NCBI RefSeq assembly: GCF_011752935.1
Contig: NZ_VWWO01000003.1
Location: 372,001-436,000, forward strand
DNA length: 64,000 bases
Source: Chitinophaga sp. Cy-1792
Lineage (GTDB): Bacteria > Bacteroidota > Bacteroidia > Chitinophagales > Chitinophagaceae
Reading direction: 5' to 3'
Shown: one piece after another, positions 26,205 to 35,822 of the stretch
Layout of the letters: the number at the start of each line of letters is the position of its first letter
Position numbering within the stretch: position 1 is the first letter of the stretch
Position numbers and translations under genes: made by a program
Notes under the pieces: generated by a model
What the model saw: only the letters and a program-made list of their open reading frames with translations
The model's database searches: none
What the model was told of the DNA's origin: nothing

Positions 26205-29200
26205 ATGAATTTTTTCCTGGGGAAACCCTGTGCTTATTTAAAATGGGTTATGCGTATTTCCTTTTACGTAATGGTGCTGTCGCTGACAGTTACCAACCTA
26301 ATGGCCAGCGTAGCTTCCAAAGGGCAATCGGCCGAACGGATACGGTTGTCGCTTGATATTCATGGACAGCCCCTTAGAACTGCGCTGGAGCAACTTTCCA
26401 CCAAATCAGGTGTAAGGATCTACTTTAATGACGAAAAAGTGGATCGGATCAGACATGTCAGTGTACATGCCGAAGATGAGCTGCTGATGGACATCCTTCA
26501 GGAGCTGTTATCTGCTACCGGCATGGCCGCACAGCTATATGGCGATAACAGGATCACTATCATTCCTGCTGCCGACCTGCCACCACCTGTAAAGGGTACA
26601 GTGACTGACAAAGCCAATGGTACACCGCTGCCAGGCGTAGGTATCCGCATCAAAGGCAAGGCCGGCGGTGTTATCACGGATGCCAACGGACGCTATAGTA
26701 TCAATATCCCCGAGGGTGGCGCTACGATCGTTATTTCCTATATCGGTTACGAACAGCAGGAAATCCGTGTAGGTGCAGGTACTGCCACATTGAATATTTC
26801 GCTGAAGGCTTCCCGTACACAGCTCAACGAAGTACAGGTACAGGCACGTCGTAAAGCGAATACGGAAATGGCTGTACTGGCCGAACGCCGCGCCGCCGCT
26901 ATTGTGCAGGATGGGATCTCTGCTGCGAACATTGAAAAAACAGCGAGTATTACCACTACACAGGCACTGCAACGTGTTTCGGGTGTAACGATCACCGATG
27001 ATAAATATGTAGCTATCCGCGGCCTCGGCGACCGCTCTGTTATCGGACAGCTCAACGGTGTACGCCTCGCTTCTTCAGACCCCGACAGAAGCGCCATTCC
27101 GCTGGACCTCGTACCGGCCGGATTACTGGATAATATCACGGTGTATAAAACGTATACGCCTGATAAACCAGCTGACGCTGCGGCTGGTATCATCGAGCTC
27201 AAAACCCGCTCTGTTCCGGATTCTGCTGCGTTTAATATCACTATACAGTCTGGCTACAATTCCAATATCGGCCTGGGTGGGAAAGTAAACAGCTTCTATA
27301 ACAGCGATCCCGGATTTTTCGGACAGAAAGTAAAAAATGCCGGCTTGTCAAATGATTTCGTTCAACTGGGAAAGCAATACCCTGGCGGATTTAAGGATGT
27401 TCAAAGCATGATTGCCAACAGTGGCTATGATCCTGCCATTAAGCAGGAAGTCAACCGGATAAACGGTATCATGCATAGCTTCGATCCTATTCTCACCACA
27501 CATTATAATACCGCGAAATTAAACCAGATCTATTCTGCCACCTATGGCAATAGTTTCACCATCTTCAAAAAACATAAATTGGGGGTAATTGCCGGTGTAA
27601 ACTATTATCAGCGTGCTACAGATATCCATGGCGGCGACCTCACACAGTGGAGCATCTACCAGGGTGTACTTACCGGTAATAACCAGGTAAGCAGTACCCG
27701 TATCATTCCTAACTATATCACGCCCAATAATATCAATCTTGGGAAATATATCTCTTATAAAGAAAATACGGGAACATCTACCTTGAACTACGGTTTCCTG
27801 GGCGGGCTTACCTATCGGGTGAATGCGCGCAATGAAGTGAGTATGCAGTATATGGGTAGCCGTGGTGCGGAAGTACAGGCCAGTAACCTGTATGGTGCCT
27901 ATGAATACACCGGGCTGCCGGGAACAGTGAGTAATGTCGTGTATTCCCTGCGTCGTAGCTATCGTACGTTAAATACTTTCAACCTGCAGGGCGAACACCG
28001 CCTCACTGCAGCTGAATATTCACCTAAGCTGAGTTATAACCTGGCCACTTCTACATCCGGGCAGGATGACCCTGATTACCGCTTCGTCAATCTGGCTGCC
28101 TACAGGCCTAAGAATGGCGGCTTTTATGTTGGGAATGGTAGTCTGCCCAATACCGGCGGCTCTCCAGAAGGTACGCCGGTATATTATTCACTTGTGTCAG
28201 GTTATGTAAATGGCTATGGCCCGTATGGTATCATACAGGCAGACCCTAATGGCCGACGTTACCGTAATCTGCACGAAACCAACTACAACTACAAGGCTGA
28301 TCTGTCGGTGCCTTTCCGCCTGCTGGGTGAGAAACAGGAGTTTAAAACCGGTGTAAACTATCTGCACCGCGACAGAACTTTCAATGAGAATGTGCTGTCA
28401 CTTCCTGGAAGTAATTTCTCTTCTACCGGCAACCTGGCACTGTATGCTGTACATGGCAACCTGGACCGCCTGGTAGGTTCCGATCAGATTGGCGTGAGAG
28501 TGCCTTCCGGTGCCACTGGCGAGGGACAGCCTGCTGTTGGTGGTTTCCTCTATAATGCACAGAAATCGCCGAATAACTACAAAGGATTTTATGAAACACG
28601 CGCTTTCTATGGTATGCTGGACCTGCATCTGCTAAAGAACCTCCGTGTAACCGGCGGTACGCGTTTAGAGATGACGGATATACAGGCGGCTGTAGATACG
28701 GCGGGCGTATTCCTCGATCCTAGTCTGACCGCTCCCAATAAAGACGGACAGACAGTGAAGCTGGTATTGACACAACCTAACTCCGTTTATAAAACAGATT
28801 ACAAGCCCTACTATTCACTCAACATCACCTACAATCCTCAGCGGGATATGAACCTGCGCCTGGGTTACAGCACTACGCTTGCCAGACCTGAGCTCAGAGA
28901 ACTTACCAACGTTTTCGAATTCGACCCCTTCCAGTTTGCCCTGGTGGTCGGAAATCCTAAACTGGTAAATCAGACGACGACCAACTACGATTTCCGTTGG
29001 GAGTGGTTTCCTGCTGCAGGAGAGGTGATCGCAGCTTCTGCTTTTTATAAAGAGATAGATAACCAGCTGACCAAAGTATACAGCGCCAATTCAACCGGAC
29101 TGGATGCGCGTTTCCCTGAATTCCCTTCCATCCGTTTTGAGAACGATCCCAACAAAGGACGTGTATATGGTATCGAGCTGGAAGTAGTGAAAGACCTGGG

Positions 29201-29690
29201 TAAACTATGGCAGCCACTGAACCACTTCTTCCTGGGAAGCAACCTGTTGCTGGCACAGAGTGAAATTAAAAAGTCACCTGAACGCCTGAGCGATTCCAGG
29301 ATTGTGGACAGACGCTCACCTTCCAATAGTCCGCTGTTTGAACAGGCACCTTATTCTGTGAATGCATGGCTGAACTATAGCAATCCTAAAAGCAGGACTG
29401 ATCTGACAGTTACGTTCAATGAAGTAGGAGAAAGATTAATACAGATCAATCTCACCGGAGAACCTGATTTATACAGCAGACCTGCGCCGGTACTGGATTT
29501 TGTGTTCAGTCAATATCTCACTAAAAGATTACAGCTGAAAGGATATGCCAAAAATATACTGAACCCTGCTTACCGCGAGGTATACGCCAATCCTGGTACC
29601 GGAGGTAAGTATTATGGTAATACGTATATCCGTCGCAGTTATAACCGCGGTACGGAATTCATGATAGGCCTTAACTACAATATTTTCTAA
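26205..29690 (+). CDS. TonB-dependent receptor with STN domain (non-SusC type)
   Basis: The 1161-residue outer-membrane receptor has a long N-terminus with a membrane-like signal (about 12-38). An STN domain (about 46-115, 'LDIHGQPLRTALEQLSTKSGVRIYF') is followed by a CarboxypepD_reg domain (about 128-212) and a plug with 'ALQRVSGVTI' and 'YVAIRGLGDRSVIGQLNG'. The barrel ends in 'GTEFMIGLNYNIF'. The plug wording is that of the FecA/RGLGDR receptor group rather than SusC, and no SusD gene follows. The STN domain pairs it with the FecR gene upstream. It opens the eight-gene operon that continues to 41279. Confidence 0.93.
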   Translation: MNFFLGKPCAYLKWVMRISFYVMVLSLTVTNLMASVASKGQSAERIRLSLDIHGQPLRTALEQLSTKSGVRIYFNDEKVDRIRHVSVHAEDELLMDILQELLSATGMAAQLYGDNRITIIPAADLPPPVKGTVTDKANGTPLPGVGIRIKGKAGGVITDANGRYSINIPEGGATIVISYIGYEQQEIRVGAGTATLNISLKASRTQLNEVQVQARRKANTEMAVLAERRAAAIVQDGISAANIEKTASITTTQALQRVSGVTITDDKYVAIRGLGDRSVIGQLNGVRLASSDPDRSAIPLDLVPAGLLDNITVYKTYTPDKPADAAAGIIELKTRSVPDSAAFNITIQSGYNSNIGLGGKVNSFYNSDPGFFGQKVKNAGLSNDFVQLGKQYPGGFKDVQSMIANSGYDPAIKQEVNRINGIMHSFDPILTTHYNTAKLNQIYSATYGNSFTIFKKHKLGVIAGVNYYQRATDIHGGDLTQWSIYQGVLTGNNQVSSTRIIPNYITPNNINLGKYISYKENTGTSTLNYGFLGGLTYRVNARNEVSMQYMGSRGAEVQASNLYGAYEYTGLPGTVSNVVYSLRRSYRTLNTFNLQGEHRLTAAEYSPKLSYNLATSTSGQDDPDYRFVNLAAYRPKNGGFYVGNGSLPNTGGSPEGTPVYYSLVSGYVNGYGPYGIIQADPNGRRYRNLHETNYNYKADLSVPFRLLGEKQEFKTGVNYLHRDRTFNENVLSLPGSNFSSTGNLALYAVHGNLDRLVGSDQIGVRVPSGATGEGQPAVGGFLYNAQKSPNNYKGFYETRAFYGMLDLHLLKNLRVTGGTRLEMTDIQAAVDTAGVFLDPSLTAPNKDGQTVKLVLTQPNSVYKTDYKPYYSLNITYNPQRDMNLRLGYSTTLARPELRELTNVFEFDPFQFALVVGNPKLVNQTTTNYDFRWEWFPAAGEVIAASAFYKEIDNQLTKVYSANSTGLDARFPEFPSIRFENDPNKGRVYGIELEVVKDLGKLWQPLNHFFLGSNLLLAQSEIKKSPERLSDSRIVDRRSPSNSPLFEQAPYSVNAWLNYSNPKSRTDLTVTFNEVGERLIQINLTGEPDLYSRPAPVLDFVFSQYLTKRLQLKGYAKNILNPAYREVYANPGTGGKYYGNTYIRRSYNRGTEFMIGLNYNIF

Positions 29691-29709
29691 AGTGACAGAC
29701 CGAAATAAT

Positions 29710-31440
29710 ATGATGAAGAAAACTGCAAAATATCTTTCGGCCATACTGCTGTTTGCCGGCTTGTGGGCCTGTAAGAAGGATAAAAGTGATTTTGTCTATG
29801 TAGAGCAGCCACTGACGCCGATGACAGCATCTACCGTGCGGCTGATGAACTATGGCAGGGCTGCCACAGAATTGACCATCAACGATACCGTGCTTACCAG
29901 TCAGACCCCACCCAGCATCGAAGGTTTGTACCTGGATGCCAGGCCTACTATCTATTTCAGCACCGGCAGATTAGGGAAAACCTATACCATCCCGCAACGT
30001 TTTATCCGCGCGGATAATACAGCTGATGTAGTTATAGGTTTGATGGCTTATGGAGATAAAAAACCACAGTTTACCAAAGAATTTGTGGTGAAAGAAAATG
30101 TAAGCTCGCCCACCGATTATTATAATGTCTGGTATGGAGATCATAAAGCCAATGATATCCTCGGTACGGACAGTCTCTTTGCGATACCACGTTCTATCTC
30201 TCCGCCGGCAGATCCGAAGCACTTTAGTATACGTCTGCTGAATTTGAGTTCAGCGCCTGATAAAGCTGGTCTGGAAGGCAATATGACACTGGTTTTCGCG
30301 GATGGTACACCCGTAAGTGATATTACCAGTAACGTAGGTAGTGGCAATTATTCTGCTTACACAGAATTGCCTTATGGCACCTATCAGTTTAAAGTAATTA
30401 CTGCTGATGGAAAAGTACTGCCAGGGGTGCCAGTGAATCCGGATGAGCAACTGAAAACGGTGAATGGTCTTACCGGTACGATGGCCTATGGTCTGAACCC
30501 GCCAACAGATAACTGGCTTACCTATGCGCCTTCACAGGCTTATCAGCCGGGTGGTGTTTATACAATCATGGTAAGTGCCAATACTTCCTTTGAATATTAT
30601 GCACCGGGAAGTAATACCAGCAGTCCGGCTACGCTGAATTCCTTCAGGGTAATCCCTGACGTGAAGGAGCAGCAGAACATTACCTGGGGCCGTATTCAGG
30701 GCGTGAATGCCTTTCCTGGCAGCAGTATTAAGGTGAGTGTGGATAACGTGCCTTTGCAGGAAGGTACAGTGGATTTCGGTAATTCATCTGCCTACAAAAT
30801 ATTTATTGCAGGTACCCACAACATACAGGTAAGCGATGCTTCCGGTAAATCACTGGGCACTGCTACTGTCAATATCAGTGGCAGCGATAACTACAGCATA
30901 TGGTATTATGCGGATGCCAATGGGCAGCCTGTCGTAAAAGCGATTGCCAATAACCTCAGCGGCAGTTTCTATCTCAACGCCAATAAAACCGGTGATGATG
31001 GTTCCGCTGATCAGTTTAAGGTTACCATGCCTTTCTGGGTGCGCTTCCTGAATCTTTCTACAGATATACCGGAAGCTACCTTTACTGATGGTGACGGCCA
31101 GCTGCTGAACAGTTACCTGACGTTTACCGGCGAGCCTTCCCAGCACCTCAAACAAGGCCAGGTGCTCACTAACCAGCCATATATTCTCTTCCCGCCAACC
31201 ATGGGTATCAACAAGCTGAAGGTCTATGCCTCCGGTGCCGACATGCTTCCGGGCGACTGGATCAGCAATATCGCGGCATTGAAAGGACAGGACTTCATCG
31301 CACGTAAGGCCTTCTATAATGGCTTTAACCTGCCATCCTTTGAAGCAGGCGTGTATACGGTAGCGTTAGTAGGTACTTTGAATCCGAAGAAGCCGGGAGA
31401 GATACCAGCAAAAATGATCATCATTAAGCATAATCAATAA
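29710..31440 (+). CDS. DUF4397-like surface lipoprotein
   Basis: The 576-residue lipoprotein has its signal ending LWACKKDKSD; the Lys/Asp run after Cys resembles the Bacteroidetes surface-export signal. Three related beta-sandwich-like repeats begin with 'STVRLMNYGRAATELTIND', 'FSIRLLNLSSAPDKAGLEG' and 'FWVRFLNLSTDIPEATF', in the style of DUF4397 domains. A further Ig-like stretch lies around residues 330-420. Family assignment is moderate. It starts 19 bases after the receptor; ATG 29710 or 29713 are both possible. A ligand-binding or adhesive surface role is inferred from context. Confidence 0.75.
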   Translation: MMKKTAKYLSAILLFAGLWACKKDKSDFVYVEQPLTPMTASTVRLMNYGRAATELTINDTVLTSQTPPSIEGLYLDARPTIYFSTGRLGKTYTIPQRFIRADNTADVVIGLMAYGDKKPQFTKEFVVKENVSSPTDYYNVWYGDHKANDILGTDSLFAIPRSISPPADPKHFSIRLLNLSSAPDKAGLEGNMTLVFADGTPVSDITSNVGSGNYSAYTELPYGTYQFKVITADGKVLPGVPVNPDEQLKTVNGLTGTMAYGLNPPTDNWLTYAPSQAYQPGGVYTIMVSANTSFEYYAPGSNTSSPATLNSFRVIPDVKEQQNITWGRIQGVNAFPGSSIKVSVDNVPLQEGTVDFGNSSAYKIFIAGTHNIQVSDASGKSLGTATVNISGSDNYSIWYYADANGQPVVKAIANNLSGSFYLNANKTGDDGSADQFKVTMPFWVRFLNLSTDIPEATFTDGDGQLLNSYLTFTGEPSQHLKQGQVLTNQPYILFPPTMGINKLKVYASGADMLPGDWISNIAALKGQDFIARKAFYNGFNLPSFEAGVYTVALVGTLNPKKPGEIPAKMIIIKHNQ

Positions 31441-31449
31441 TTCATTGCA

Positions 31450-32610
31450 ATGAAATTAACATATCAGTTCCTGTGGAGATGTATGGCTGGTGCAGTTTTG
31501 GTGCTGGCAGGATGCAGGAAAACAGATTTCCCGGAAGTCAGTTCACCGGCTTATCTGCGGGTATTCAATTGCCTGACTTACAACATCACGATAGATAATA
31601 AAGATGCACCGCAGCCTTTCCTGACGATGCTGGTAGATCCAGAGCTGGATGCATCAGGAATACCTGTAGGTGCAGGTATTGTATTTGATTACCTGGATAC
31701 ACGCGGCCCATTGGCGCGTCCATATCCGGATGCGGGTAACTCAGCGCTCTTCCAGAAAGATTATCCGGGTACTGCAAAGATTCCTGTAGGTCCTATCGTA
31801 AACGGTTACGACCTGTCGGGCTACGGCATGATTACCAGCGGCAGCCACCGTTTCATGTTTGTGACAAGGCCGCGCAGTACAGATCCGTTCTTTAGTCTTA
31901 CCGCAGCTGCCAGAAAGAATATCCTGGTGGATTCAACTATTCAGCTGGACCAGGGAGAAGTATATACGATGAATGTGCTGGAGAGATCTATTTATACCAG
32001 GAAAACAGGTATTTATCTGCGTAAGGAAATTTTTACAAAGATTCCTTTATCGGATTCGCTGGTATATACGAACTTCTACAACCTCAGTTCAGAAGGCTAT
32101 GCGGCTACTTATTCTTTCGGTGAGCTCAACGCGCAAACGAACGTATGTATCCGTGACACCATGAACGTGTTTTACACATTGTATACCGCTAATCATACGC
32201 CGGTGAATGGTTTCAGTAACCTCTTCACGGCCAGTATGATTCGTTCACAGGATCCTGTCGTGCATCCCTATACGAATTTTCCGCTGTTTCCTGTAGCTGG
32301 TGGTGATGGCATTTTTGCAGGCACCAGCGGCCAGAAGTTTAACTTCCTGCTGCCGGGTATTCCGCCTGATTATGCCTATGGCAACCTCCAGGAGAGCATG
32401 GGTATGTTTACTTCGCTGGCTGTTGGGCCGGAGGCGCCTATCGGTATATTCAATACCATGGCAGATATCCAGACGGGTATGGTCATTTCCATTCGCTCCG
32501 GCATATATAATCCACGCTCTTTTGCTACTGTGAATACAGTGGAATACGTTAACGGGAATATGTATATCACTACGCTGCAACGCAGGTATGATCCTCCCAT
32601 CTACAAATAA
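31450..32610 (+). CDS. Surface lipoprotein of unknown function
   Basis: The 386-residue lipoprotein has its signal ending VLAGCRKTDF. The start of the mature protein ('AYLRVFNCLTYNITIDNKD') resembles the first DUF4397-like repeat of the preceding gene, so it may be a distant relative. The rest is beta-rich, without a recognisable catalytic motif. It lies nine bases after the previous stop and eight before the next gene, within the receptor-fasciclin operon. Confidence 0.7.
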   Translation: MKLTYQFLWRCMAGAVLVLAGCRKTDFPEVSSPAYLRVFNCLTYNITIDNKDAPQPFLTMLVDPELDASGIPVGAGIVFDYLDTRGPLARPYPDAGNSALFQKDYPGTAKIPVGPIVNGYDLSGYGMITSGSHRFMFVTRPRSTDPFFSLTAAARKNILVDSTIQLDQGEVYTMNVLERSIYTRKTGIYLRKEIFTKIPLSDSLVYTNFYNLSSEGYAATYSFGELNAQTNVCIRDTMNVFYTLYTANHTPVNGFSNLFTASMIRSQDPVVHPYTNFPLFPVAGGDGIFAGTSGQKFNFLLPGIPPDYAYGNLQESMGMFTSLAVGPEAPIGIFNTMADIQTGMVISIRSGIYNPRSFATVNTVEYVNGNMYITTLQRRYDPPIYK

Positions 32611-32618
32611 TCTGGTTT

Positions 32619-33644
32619 ATGAAAAGAAGTATCATACTATTCATAGTACTGGTTTTCCTGGGTATGGTCAGTTGCAAGAAAACTGACCTCACGGTAGACC
32701 AGGAACGAAACAGTGACATCCGCTCCGCCGGAGATTTTATCAATAATAACTACGATCTGAGCCTGTTTGCAGCCGCTTTGACTAAAATAGGTTATCTCGA
32801 TTCCCTGAATGCAACAGACAAGCAATACACCGTATGGGCGCCGGATAACAACGCATTTAATAACCTCGGTTTTAAGAATGCTTCCGACTTCAATACCATG
32901 AATGTTGATAGTCTGCGCTTTGCCGTTAAAAATCTTATACTGACGAACCGTTATTATACGGCAGATTTCCCTTCCCAGCTGGATAATATCTATACAACTG
33001 CTGCCGGCGGCCCGCTGTGGATTTCAGTGGTAGCCAACAATCCTAACGCAGATGCATACACGGTATCTGTTAGCGGTTGCGAGGTATATGCGAGTCCGAA
33101 ACGTAACATCGCTTTGCGAAATGGCGTATTGCATATCCTGAAATCGGTACCTAAGTATTTTGATCAGACCCTGCAGGACAGAATTGCTGCTGATACCAGC
33201 CTGGTGCTGTTTGCTGCCCTGATGAAGAAAACTTCCCAGTGGGATGCGCTGAAAACACAAAGTCCGCTGACGGTATATGCACCTGTAAATAATGTTTTCA
33301 AGGGCTATAAACTTACCGCAGATAGTATAAGCAGGATAGACGTAAAAAGATATAAGCCCGTAGCCTTTACCATTTATACGTTGGGATTAAAGGCGCACCA
33401 CCTGTTTTCGAATGACTTAAACCTGGTAGGTGGCGGTAATGCCCGCTTATACGTGGATGGTTATGGCGTTGCGCCTGCACAGATGATCAACATCTGGACG
33501 CCGGAAGGTAAATATGCCTACCATAGCCCGTCTTACATCCGTATGGCCGATGGTGATAAGGGAAAAGATTTCCTGGTAAATAATGGTGTACTGCATCGTA
33601 TTGATAATGTGATGCTGTATCCGGATTCTCTGTTGATTAAATAA
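32619..33644 (+). CDS. Fasciclin (FAS1) domain lipoprotein, first of three
   Basis: The 341-residue lipoprotein (signal ending MVSCKKTDLT) has two FAS1 domains. The first (about 45-185) has 'LSLFAAALTKIGYLDSL', 'YTVWAPDNNAFNNLGF' and 'NGVLHILKSV'. The second (about 190-341) has 'LVLFAALMKKTSQWDAL', 'LTVYAPVNNVFKGY' and 'NGVLHRIDNVMLYP'. FAS1 domains mediate adhesion and protein or glycan binding at cell surfaces. It is encoded with two paralogues between two TonB receptors, all in one direction with gaps of about ten bases. Confidence 0.9.
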   Translation: MKRSIILFIVLVFLGMVSCKKTDLTVDQERNSDIRSAGDFINNNYDLSLFAAALTKIGYLDSLNATDKQYTVWAPDNNAFNNLGFKNASDFNTMNVDSLRFAVKNLILTNRYYTADFPSQLDNIYTTAAGGPLWISVVANNPNADAYTVSVSGCEVYASPKRNIALRNGVLHILKSVPKYFDQTLQDRIAADTSLVLFAALMKKTSQWDALKTQSPLTVYAPVNNVFKGYKLTADSISRIDVKRYKPVAFTIYTLGLKAHHLFSNDLNLVGGGNARLYVDGYGVAPAQMINIWTPEGKYAYHSPSYIRMADGDKGKDFLVNNGVLHRIDNVMLYPDSLLIK

Positions 33645-33653
33645 CCGGTAATC

Positions 33654-34820
33654 ATGAAACTTTCAAAAATAATATATACGCTGGCGTTAGTGTCTGTTTG
33701 CTGGACAGCCTGTACACAAAAGGATGCGCAGGTATCGCCGGTCGGAAAAACGATTGACTATACAGGGCCGGGAAAGACGGTCCGCCAGATACTGGATTCC
33801 GCGAAGTTCACTATTTACAAGGCGATGTGGCAGAAAGCCAATATGGATTCTGTTATCACCGCAGGTAACTACCAGGGATACACGCTGCTGGTGCCTACCG
33901 ATGCCGCTTTTACAGCAGCCGGTATTACAGCAGATAAAGTGAAAACCATGGCGGTTAACGACCTGGATACCATCCTGTTTTACCATACACTTAATAGCTG
34001 GATGCCATCCGCTAATATCCAGCAGCTTAAGGGAAATGCTTCCCTACGTACCCTGCTGACAAGATCAGATATACCGACCTATTCCAGCTGGACGCCCTAT
34101 GTGTATTACCTCTTCTTAGGTCTGCACGATAAACAGCTGATGGTAAATGGTAAAGCACATCCGTTTACAGCTATGGAAGGCACCAACGGCACCATCTATG
34201 TACTGGATGAAGTGCTGAAGCAGCCCAATACGGATATGATAGACTACCTGAAATCCAATCCGAATTTCACTTTCCTGTTAGAGGCCTGCCGTATTAACGA
34301 CAGTATCTATCAAACCGTATGGGGACAACAGGGATTCTCGCAGTTGTTGCAAGCTTCCACGAGGTCAGCATATATAACCCTGTTTGCACCTACCAACAAT
34401 GCGTTTAAAAAAGCGGGCTTCAATACGATCGATGACCTCAGACAACGTGCACTGCGCTATGAAGTAGGCTGGCCGAATTATGATGAACACCTGTACTACA
34501 GGTATACCTTTACATCGCTGGATACCTTGCTGCTGGCGCATCATATTGATCTTACCGGTGTACAGCCTGCCAACTACAATATGGTCATCTTTACCAACGA
34601 TATGCTGGATAATGGTGCTATCAGCAATTTCACGATAGACCCGGGAAGAGCGTATAACAACCCGCCACAATATGTGCGACTTAATTTTTCTGCCAATGGT
34701 AATACCATTATGGTGAAAGAGACAGGTAGCAGCGTAGGTGCATTGCCGTTAAAGTCTACTGACATGATGTTCAGGAATGGCGTGCTGCATATTGTAGACG
34801 ATGGATTATTCAAGCAATAA
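33654..34820 (+). CDS. Fasciclin (FAS1) domain lipoprotein, second of three
   Basis: The 388-residue lipoprotein has its signal ending CWTACTQKDA. Two FAS1 domains are seen: 'YTLLVPTDAAFTAAGI' to 'GTIYVLDEVLKQP' (about 45-195), and 'FTFLLEACRINDSIYQTV', 'ITLFAPTNNAFKKAGF' to 'NGVLHIVDDGLFKQ' (about 200-388). The second domain has a longer insertion (about 285-350) than its neighbours. It diverges strongly from the flanking paralogues, which suggests distinct ligands rather than recent duplication. Confidence 0.9.
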   Translation: MKLSKIIYTLALVSVCWTACTQKDAQVSPVGKTIDYTGPGKTVRQILDSAKFTIYKAMWQKANMDSVITAGNYQGYTLLVPTDAAFTAAGITADKVKTMAVNDLDTILFYHTLNSWMPSANIQQLKGNASLRTLLTRSDIPTYSSWTPYVYYLFLGLHDKQLMVNGKAHPFTAMEGTNGTIYVLDEVLKQPNTDMIDYLKSNPNFTFLLEACRINDSIYQTVWGQQGFSQLLQASTRSAYITLFAPTNNAFKKAGFNTIDDLRQRALRYEVGWPNYDEHLYYRYTFTSLDTLLLAHHIDLTGVQPANYNMVIFTNDMLDNGAISNFTIDPGRAYNNPPQYVRLNFSANGNTIMVKETGSSVGALPLKSTDMMFRNGVLHIVDDGLFKQ

Positions 34821-34844
34821 TTTCTTCTTAAATCTTCAGATAAG

Positions 34845-35822
34845 ATGAAAAAAAATATATTGTCTGCCCTACTGGTGCTGTTACTTTTTTCCTGTAAGAA
34901 AGATAAGGAAGACGTTGCACCTGCCGGCAGTAATAATAACCTGCTGTATGTACTGGAAGATAACAGGTTTAACTTCTCCTATTACAATACAGCCTTAACA
35001 CAGACCAATTTCGGTACTACCTTAAAAACAGGTGGCCCTTATACGCTGCTGGTGCCAGATAATTCGGCCTTTCAGAAAGCAGGCTATAATTCAGAAGATA
35101 TGGTAGCGAGAGAGAGTGGCAGCGTATTACAGAAGATGGTAAAATACCATACACTGAATGGGTTGTGGCAGCTGGATAAACTGCCTTACCGCTTCAATCA
35201 GCAAATCACGACCGTACAGGGAACCCAGCTGTTTGTTACACACTGGGTGAAAGGTACCGACACCATTATCACTATCAACGGCACAAAAGTGACTGCGCGG
35301 AATATGCCAGCCAGCAATGGTATGATCCAGGTGATCAATGCGGTAATGCAGCCATTGGTGCAGGACAAAATCAGTGATGCTGTTGCAGCAGATCCTTCAC
35401 TGAGTTTCTTCAATACTGCATTACAACGTGCAGGCCTGAAAGACTTCCTGCGCGGCGATGGACCATTCACCATATTTGCTCCCAACAACGCAGCATTCAA
35501 AAATGCGGGGTTCCTTACCACAGATAGTATCATGCAAACAGATCCTGCGGTGCTCCGCAACATGATCCAGTTTCATATGCTCAACAACCGCCGCTTTGTA
35601 TACGACTATGTGTTGTCTACGGGTAGCAGCAATGTTACGCAGCAGACCATGCTGAATAACAGTACTACCACTGTCAACCTGATATCTAACGGTGTCGACT
35701 ACTCCGGAATTACGATCCAGGGTAGCGGTAATACCACGCCTTGTCAATTGCTGAAATCCAATGTACTGGCTAATAACGGCGTGCTGCATGTTATTGACAG
35801 ATTATTGATGGAAAATTTCTAA
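34845..35822 (+). CDS. Fasciclin (FAS1) domain lipoprotein, third of three
   Basis: The 325-residue lipoprotein has its signal ending LFSCKKDKED. Two FAS1 domains are present: 'NFSYYNTALTQTNFGTTL', 'YTLLVPDNSAFQKAGY', 'NGMIQVINAVMQP'; then 'LSFFNTALQRAGLKDFL', 'FTIFAPNNAAFKNAGF', 'NGVLHVIDRLLMENF'. The Lys/Asp-rich residues after Cys fit export to the cell surface. Its stop is immediately followed by the ATG of the Oar-like receptor, implying translational coupling. Confidence 0.92.
   Translation: MKKNILSALLVLLLFSCKKDKEDVAPAGSNNNLLYVLEDNRFNFSYYNTALTQTNFGTTLKTGGPYTLLVPDNSAFQKAGYNSEDMVARESGSVLQKMVKYHTLNGLWQLDKLPYRFNQQITTVQGTQLFVTHWVKGTDTIITINGTKVTARNMPASNGMIQVINAVMQPLVQDKISDAVAADPSLSFFNTALQRAGLKDFLRGDGPFTIFAPNNAAFKNAGFLTTDSIMQTDPAVLRNMIQFHMLNNRRFVYDYVLSTGSSNVTQQTMLNNSTTTVNLISNGVDYSGITIQGSGNTTPCQLLKSNVLANNGVLHVIDRLLMENF

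Noticed and set aside
32619..35822. Possible recent gene amplification of the fasciclin genes
   Set aside because: The three proteins are too divergent and differ in length and insertions; no nucleotide repeats are visible between them.
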